From Sipunculus nudus (taxonomy: Eukaryota > Annelida > Sipuncula > Golfingiida > Sipunculidae), in the NCBI GenBank assembly GCA_026874595.1, contig CM049313.1:22438008-22502007 (forward strand): a stretch of DNA of 64,000 bases, read 5' to 3'. A program made the position numbers and the translations under genes. Of the stretch, positions 57,695 to 64,000 are shown one piece after another (position 1 is the stretch's first letter; each line of letters starts with the position of its first letter). The notes below the pieces were generated by a model. It made no database searches. It saw nothing but the letters and a program-made list of their open reading frames with translations, and was not told the DNA's origin.

Positions 57695-57911
57695 ACAGGA
57701 GGATATGCTTTCATCCCAGTTCGTGTGTGGTGTTTGTTCACATCATAACTCACGCAATCATGAACGGAATCTCATTAATTTTTCAGAACATTTCGGAAAA
57801 GGGTCATTGCGGAATCGGCTGGAGTTTGGTGTCGATCCGATTTCAGGAATGTAATGAAGGAATTTTCACAAATGTAGAGTAACTTATGCACCTTGAATGT
57901 AGATTTCTAGT
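57695..57911 (+). repeat. Dispersed repeat family R1, copy 9 (decayed)
   Basis: CGACAGGAGGATATGC, GTTTGTTCACATCATAACTC, GCAATCATGAACGGAATCTC and ATTTTCACAAATGTAGAGTAAC are present. The segment from the CGAATGAACC phrase to the GCATTC hairpin is deleted, leaving TTGAATGTAGATTTCTAGT. Confidence 0.78.
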
Positions 57912-60499
57912 GAACACATCTGGTTTAAGGCCCACAGGAGGGCATGGGATTCAATGACTTCCTTACTGGTTATATACATGTACACTGAAAAGAAAAATGT
58001 GCAGTCGTAATTTTGGATTTGTGCAGTTTTAAACCTAAAAGTTTTATTTATTCACCTAGTGAAAAAAATACTTTTTTCCATAATGAAATGATTGAATGTC
58101 ATCCATCACTCACATCAAGGCTAAACACCTGATAATTTTCTCTGGGATGATTTTGCTAACACTCTGTTATTTTTCTGTAATAATTATATGTAATTTTACA
58201 TATTTTCATTCAAAATTTGTTGTTAACTTTGACATTATATATATACAGTTAGGCCGAATAGGCCTCATGAAATGCTGCCTGCGGAACGATTAATTACTAG
58301 CTTTTGCAGCTATAAAATTTCCTTAGAATGTATAGCCTGGCTGGGTTTAATGGGCACCAGGATTTGGTGTGTTCACGCCAATGAAAGTGGGACCAATGAT
58401 ACAAGACCCCGCCATAATTGGTTCACACATTCTTGGAACTGTGCTAACTCCTTGGAGAGGATACTCATTGTGATATGCTGCAGGAAGCAGTGGTTAAATG
58501 GTATATTTTTCTTTCAAATGTAGCGTATAACCACTGTGTAATTTGTGCATGGTCTTTTCCATGAAGTCCATTATTTACTATGCTGATATTTTTTTGCGTG
58601 TAGATAAATACACTGATAAATCATAATGCAAACTAAAAGGAACTCAGAGAACACTTACCTCCGCTCAGCTGTATCTGCAACATGATCTGCCTTAAACTTA
58701 ATCAAAACATATACCTACATTCCACATTAAATCACTGAAGTTCATTAAAAACATTTCGATATATCCACTTTTACTATAATACAAAACCAATTCCAAATCC
58801 CCATCCTGCCAAAAAAAGTTAATTCGTATATGTTACGGAGCATTTGAAGATTTTGTGTTATGACAATAGTGATTGATGATGAATTTAAATATAAAGTGTG
58901 ATGAATTAGTCGGCATTGGTGGTAGGGGTGTTTTAGCTGGCCATCCGCTAAGCTATTTAGACTCGAGTAAGAAATTAAGTAAGCTTGGAACGAGCGAATT
59001 CACCCGGAGAGCAGCTACGCCATCCACCAGAAAGGGTTTAATTGCCTAGCCTGTATGAATGTATTCATCAATTGTTGCTTTATGATATATGAAATTTAAC
59101 ATGTACTGTAATGGCTAGATTTAGGAGTATTGGGTTGGGGGGGGGGGGGGACTGTGGGACGCACCGTATATAAAAATCCCAAAGGCCGTAACAACCAACA
59201 AACAGCACTTTGTCAGGACGTTGACGTCCCATAACGACGACACCCTGTCAGTTGCTCACTAAATCCAATGAATATTAAAAGTACATGTTGAGCGCACGAT
59301 ATTTTTAAAAGATTTTAAACTGATTTTGATAACATTTTGTGGGCCACAGAACTAGGAAGATATGTTTAAATTCTGGGATGAATTTGTATTTTTTATGATG
59401 TTGTACACAAAACACACGAAACAGAAGACAAAAAGGAGGGGCGAAGGTGAATGAATATATATCCTTATCAGCATACCAAGTGCACCGATCCGTCCAAAAA
59501 GTAAACGTTTTCGCTCACAAAATTCCATTTAATTCTACCCATTGGCTCACACACAAATACTCGGACAGAAACACACAAACACGCACGATCGCATAACCCC
59601 CGTCCAGCTTAGATTGCGGAGGTAATTTTTCAACTAGAAAGACCCAGGGGAAGTAAAAAAAGCAAAATTGCGTGTACTATGCGTATGTTATTGAGAGCTG
59701 ATAATAGGTCTAAATACACCAGGAAGGGAGGTCAGCTATATAGCCTTACCGCCTGCTACACACCTGTTCACTAACATTAAGGTGTGTGATTTATAATGTC
59801 CACGTTAATGCCATGAACCGGACGTACTTGCACACATATGGCACGTGCGGGCGTGCTTTTGAATATGGGTATGAAGATTTGGATGGTAAATGATTTATTT
59901 TTTCCGGAAAATGGGGAAATAATTGCGCGCTTGTTAATCTTAACAGTTAGACTTTGCACCCGATAACACACCATTAGCCTTAACAAGATAACATCAAAGC
60001 ATTTCAACTTTAATTAATAGTTTTCTCACGTCCCGATGACGATACTAATACAACCCGATAGCGTGTATTATCTATTTATATTATATCTCCATGAATCATC
60101 CATGCACTCGGTCAAATGGCAATGCTGATTGTACGTTAATTTAGTTATTTTGTCCACCATAAACATTTGCTGAAGGGATTATTAATTATATCTTATCCAT
60201 CCCGTTAATTATTTTGCACGAAAAAACCATGTTGTTTAATTTCATCTTAAACACGACAGATGGGGCTTTAAATATAATGAAGACTGGCTAAACTATTTTT
60301 ATAATGATAGATAACACAACAACGCACCCGTGACAGGTGAACGTTTTGTCGCACATGCTTAAAGATAATTCGTGCATTTATACTTAACTGATAAGACAAA
60401 AGCTCATCTGGAAACCTATTTATGTATTCTATTACTAACATCAAAGTAGGCGGACGGTATTTGATTAAGAATAATAAACGGCTTTCTACTTTGGTACAG
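57912..60499. other. Non-coding stretch with scattered repeat ends
   Basis: An R2-type end lies at 58633-58665 and a 14-base G run at 59137-59150. A degenerate CA-rich patch ending GCGGAGGTAATTTTT (59540-59630) may be an R1/R2 relic. No gene recognised. Confidence 0.4.
58633..58665 (-). repeat. Terminus of dispersed repeat family R2, reverse
   Basis: CTAAAAGGAACTCAGAGAAC followed by ACTTACCTCCGC corresponds to the R2 end at 4053-4090. Confidence 0.45.
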
Positions 60500-60662
60500 G
60501 ATCGTAGTTGCCGACAGGTGGCGCTGCGATAGCCCCCCCCCCCCCCCCGAAAAATAATATCAGATATCTTTGGATTTATGGATAATTAAGAAAAATGACC
60601 TCCATTGGGACACAAATGGCATTATTCAGGATAGTTCAAGATCAAAAACGTGCATATCCGTG
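60500..60662 (-). repeat. Dispersed repeat pair D, copy 2, with CTCF-like core
   Basis: Inverted copy of 37680-37810: ATCGTAGTTGCCGACAGGTG + GCGCTGCGATAGC on the plus strand, later TTCAAGATCAAAAACGTGCA + TATCCGTG. A 16-base C run and about 60 bp of extra sequence separate the two halves here. CCGACAGGTGGCGC (60511-60524) is the CTCF-like core. Confidence 0.75.
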
Positions 60663-60904
60663 ACCACCAGAGTTCAGTGAGAAATGATTAATGCGACCAC
60701 CATCAATTATAATATAGATCATAATTATTATTTACTTTTCTTTGAGTTCTTTAGAATTTTTATAACGTTTTATTATTTATTTCAAAATTAAAGCCATTAT
60801 GAAACGCTTAAGAAATAAAAAAAATATTTAATCTAAACCTTTTCCCCTTCCGCATCCCTAGAATCGCAATATCAATTTATTTATTTTAATTCCTAAAGCT
60901 GGCT

Positions 60905-61010
60905 TGAGTTAATCAATTTGTGGGATCAATGGCTGGGTTCCAAAATGGTATGAAAACCGGAGAATCGTGTCACATTATCTATCGTATAAGTATTTTTTGT
61001 CATATTTGAA
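60905..61010 (+). repeat. Diverged dispersed repeat pair A, copy 2
   Basis: Matches 12195-12320 in order and orientation; see that entry. Confidence 0.55.
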
Positions 61011-61139
61011 TATTCGACAATGTGACGTTGGTTTGTTGAAACATTTTAAATGACCGTTTAAATATATTGCATAAGTTATATATGGTTTTCTATTATTTTA
61101 ACAAATGGATAAGGTTTCCATAAATTTAATTTGTTTATA

Positions 61140-61235
61140 GCGTACACCTCGAAAAAGATGGTGATGACAATACTTCAGATGGTCAAATTCGAAAAGGTCG
61201 TTTTACTGGGGTGTATGTTAAGCGGGGGAACACTG
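61140..61235 (-). mobile_element. Possible half of a pogo/Tigger-like MITE
   Basis: Read in reverse, the segment starts CAGTGTTCCCCCGCTTAACA and contains ACGACCTTTTCGAATTTGAC, similar in style to the MITE at 2279. No partner end. Confidence 0.35.
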
Positions 61236-62094
61236 TATTCTCATTAAAGTTCTATTATATACACGAACTTAAACCACAATCAACAGCACATCTGCTCGCA
61301 CGCTTACAACAGTCCATTAATTGAACATTTTCTTTATTCTGAACTGCAGGCCAAAAGCACATTGAATCCTAAATCCCTAAGATATAAATATCTTTTAAAG
61401 AGAGGTCCTCATTTCTTGACATCTTCACATTTTTATTCTGAGGGAAATTTCGGTATTAACAACGGATGTGCAACTGGTCTTATCAATTTCGTAATACTGT
61501 TAAATCTCAGAAATGAGACAAGTTATTCCAGAAGCGCCTGGTACCTCTGAGACCTGTCAAATACAGGGGGACTTTTAACACCTTTTATTTTACTCTTAGC
61601 AGATGAACTGCCCGCTGTTTTAGAGAATGTCAAATCTGAAAAGGCAGTATTCGGGATAAATTACATGAAAAGCCTAAAACATGCATTTAAAACTCACATC
61701 AGGTTTGCTGTATTGAATGAAATGTATTATTGGATATTTGAGTGAAAGTGACCCATTGCAGCGGGTTTAAAAAAAGATGAAACTAAAATAACCTTATAAA
61801 TTCTTATATTTTTAGGGATTATAAATACAATTTTTTAAGTAGATTATAGCTATGAACAATGTTAGCATTAACGACATCATGACTAGCTGATGCATGTGGT
61901 TCATGCACGACATGATATCTTGTATACGAAGGGTCACACGAGTACGACCAGCAATATATTCGCGCTGCCTTTCGAGTGTCCCTTGAAACTTCGGGTCTGG
62001 ACCTCTTTGTGATCAGCATCTATGCTTGTACCATTAGACGAGCTGGAGGTTTCCAGACCTCAAAAACGGCCCATCGGTTTTGGGTCAGTAATGA
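61236..62094. other. Non-coding stretch, nothing recognised
   Basis: No repeat end or coding signature identified. Confidence 0.4.
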
Positions 62095-62455
62095 TTCAAT
62101 TAAGCACTGATACATCGCGATAATTAGAGAAATATCAGATCAGTATCGTAAGATGTTCTTGTTCCGATACGTAAACGATACGTGATTATCCAATAGACAC
62201 GTCAAGCATTTGAAAATAGTTTCTCAGCGTCACTTAAGGTATCTAAGGTGATTGGTAAGAAATGGCAACTGATTGGCTAATCCTTTGGGATTCAATTTTG
62301 GTTTGGAAACAAATAATTGGAGAGTAAGTTTATTTACATAGAAGGAAAAATTCACCGTTGAATCTAAATCATAATGTACCATTTATGCATTGTATCGTGA
62401 GCAAAGTGTCGCGATATGTATCGTATCGTGACATTATATATCGTTACAGCCCGAA
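62095..62455. mobile_element. Probable degenerate hAT-like non-autonomous element
   Basis: The left part has ATTCAATTAAGCACTGATAC, CAGTATCGTAAGATG and CCGATACGTAAACGATACGT. The right part has GTCGCGATATGTATCGTATC and ends ATATATCGTTACAGCCC. The GATACG/CGTATC word use and the CAGCCC end match the style of 11325-11797. Boundaries approximate. Confidence 0.45.
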
Positions 62456-63450
62456 TATGATATTATGCAGTGTGATTACAGATCGATTACTGTTCTTGAC
62501 TGAGTTGCATTCATATGAATAAAGATGGAACATATAATTCATGATTTTTAAACCATTTGATTAGTAATGCTTTTTGTGATTCAAACATTACATTCATCAT
62601 TAAATCATGTATATTCGTCGAAATATTCATATATAATTATAAAAATTTTATCAAAAACATGCCCCCAACATGCTTTATAACACGACACGGTGAATATACA
62701 TCTTCCTGATTTGTTCCATCACAGTTCACAGAGCAAATCCGGGTTTTACATGTCCGGGAGGCAATCCATTAACAAGAGTGGGTGTTATTGAATTCATTGG
62801 GAGAACAACAAAATATTTCGATATTGCATAATACCCAATTCGATAATTAGCAATGCAATGTAAAACCAGGCTTATCTCAGGGCTATTTAGATCTCTGATT
62901 GCTGGGTTAATTAATATTCGATAATCAAGGCGGACATTTCTTCCTGATTGCTAGTTATTCTTCATTGTTGTTCATTATCTTGCCCATTGTGAAGTGATTT
63001 GTTAATTAAAATGAAGTACAACATCGTTGATTCACAATATTTCCCAATAATGCTGAGAGTGCTTATTGTCTTCAAGAACAGATGGAACATTAAATTTAAT
63101 ACACGCCAACGTCTACGCGCTGTTGTTTAAATTATTGATTTCTTGTTGAAAAACAATAGCTTAATATATTTATGTCTCAATTTTTCCTAATTATCAGTAT
63201 GCAAAGCATTTAAAACGTCATGTTTATGCGAAATATACCAAGACAAAATCGTAGCAGTGGAAGTAAACCAGTATAATGAAGCGATATGATTAAAATTGCA
63301 GCTTAGTGTAAAAATGTCTATGTTTGACGTCATTGTATTATCTATTTAGAATAAAAGCGTAGGGTACAAATCTACTATATTCTTTACAGCACATTTGGTC
63401 AAAGTGTGATATGAATAATCATGGAAACCAATAATCATGATTATTCTGTT
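62456..63450. other. AT-rich non-coding stretch, nothing recognised
   Basis: No repeat end, RNA gene or coding signature identified. Confidence 0.45.
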
Positions 63451-63459
63451 CATGAGTAA

Positions 63460-63590
63460 ATGGTTTGGCGCAGTGGGTCGGGGTTGCCTTGTGTTTAGCG
63501 TGCTGTACTTTGGACCACAAGGTTTAGGACTTGATGACACCTTCCCCGCAAAGACTCTTAACCACAAAGCCGCGCCCTCTGTTACGGCCT
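63460..63590 (+). mobile_element. Possible decayed SINE related to family S1
   Basis: TTGGCGCAGTGGGTCGGGGT resembles a SINE start, and CTTAACCACAAAGCCGCGCC + CTCTGTTA resembles ATAACCACAAAGGAGCGCCC + TCCTTA of 4662-4975. No B-box survives. After it, TATTGTAATAA/ACCCCTATTGTTATAA phrases repeat loosely to about 63760. Confidence 0.35.
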
Positions 63591-64000
63591 CTATTGTAAT
63601 AACGTCCTCTATAAAACTAATTATTACATTTGGGGTTACAAATGAGCTGTTTCTCATAACCCCTGTTGTAATAAAGAGCACTATTGTTATAATTATTACA
63701 TTACGGTTTGTATTTGCAACCCCTATTGTTATAAGACTTTCTTTACATTAGGGGTTGCGGTTGCAATTTTTTTTGCGAACCATTTTTGGTGAAAAAAATG
63801 TGAATACGGTGGAACAACGGATATATATCGATACCTCATGATAACATGAATAATTTGTTTTCAGCATGGTATATCAGCATTTTAGTGCGATATTGTAATG
63901 GTACATCTATCAGATATAAAAATGACTATTGCAAATACAGCCCCTAATGTAATAATTATAACAACAGTGCACGTTATTACAAAAACAGTTCATTTTAACC

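Overview
This window looks like nuclear DNA from an animal, most likely a marine invertebrate and plausibly a mollusc. The base composition is AT-rich. There are long (TA)n tracts, tRNA-derived SINEs, several families of small non-autonomous DNA transposons, and dispersed repeats carrying 'AGGTCAAAGGTCA' and 'GGACGGACAG' phrases of a kind I associate with mollusc and related genomes. There is no operon structure, no ribosome-binding-site logic and no long open frame. The taxon is an inference from repeat style; no species-diagnostic gene is present.

I recognise no protein-coding gene. The long open frames fall in simple or tandem repeats (18.8-19.4 kb and 20.0-20.5 kb), and the rest are short and frame-inconsistent. 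One weak exon-like segment (9736-9987) is noted. The window is best read as intergenic or deep-intronic DNA built from repeats.

Layout. 0-5.3 kb: repeat ends, a pogo/Tigger-like MITE set in (TA)n (2279-2462), copies of a dispersed hairpin-ended family (R1), and two tRNA-derived SINEs. 6.8-9.6 kb: TA tracts, a perfect-period 39-bp minisatellite, a dispersed repeat with a perfect DR1 hexamer pair, an R1 copy, and twin tRNA-like units bounded by TGTTAC/GTAACA. 11-14 kb: a hAT-like degenerate element and a 49-bp minisatellite flanked by direct repeats. 16-27 kb: four more R1 copies, a CT tract, a 104-bp-period CA-rich array and a tRNA SINE. 30-35 kb: TA tracts, two more MITEs, a second SINE copy of the 5.0 kb family, a terminal-inverted-repeat element with internal 'TTCAGATTACCCC' repeats, and a TTAA-bounded MITE. 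39.99-47.57 kb: a 7.6-kb satellite of about 172 copies of a 44-bp hairpin monomer, with nested higher-order periods. 48-64 kb: a C-rich minisatellite, a purine-rich tract, an R1 copy, a complete solo LTR with target-site duplication (53126-53890), and scattered old repeats.

The most distinctive structure is the 44-bp satellite. Its rare monomer variants recur at exact multiples of the monomer (14, 44 and about 48-49 monomers), so the array grew by multi-scale block duplication. Several pairs of diverged copies elsewhere (12.2/60.9 kb, 12.8/26.4 kb, 23.3/38.7 kb, 37.7/60.5 kb) point to additional repeat families that I cannot name.
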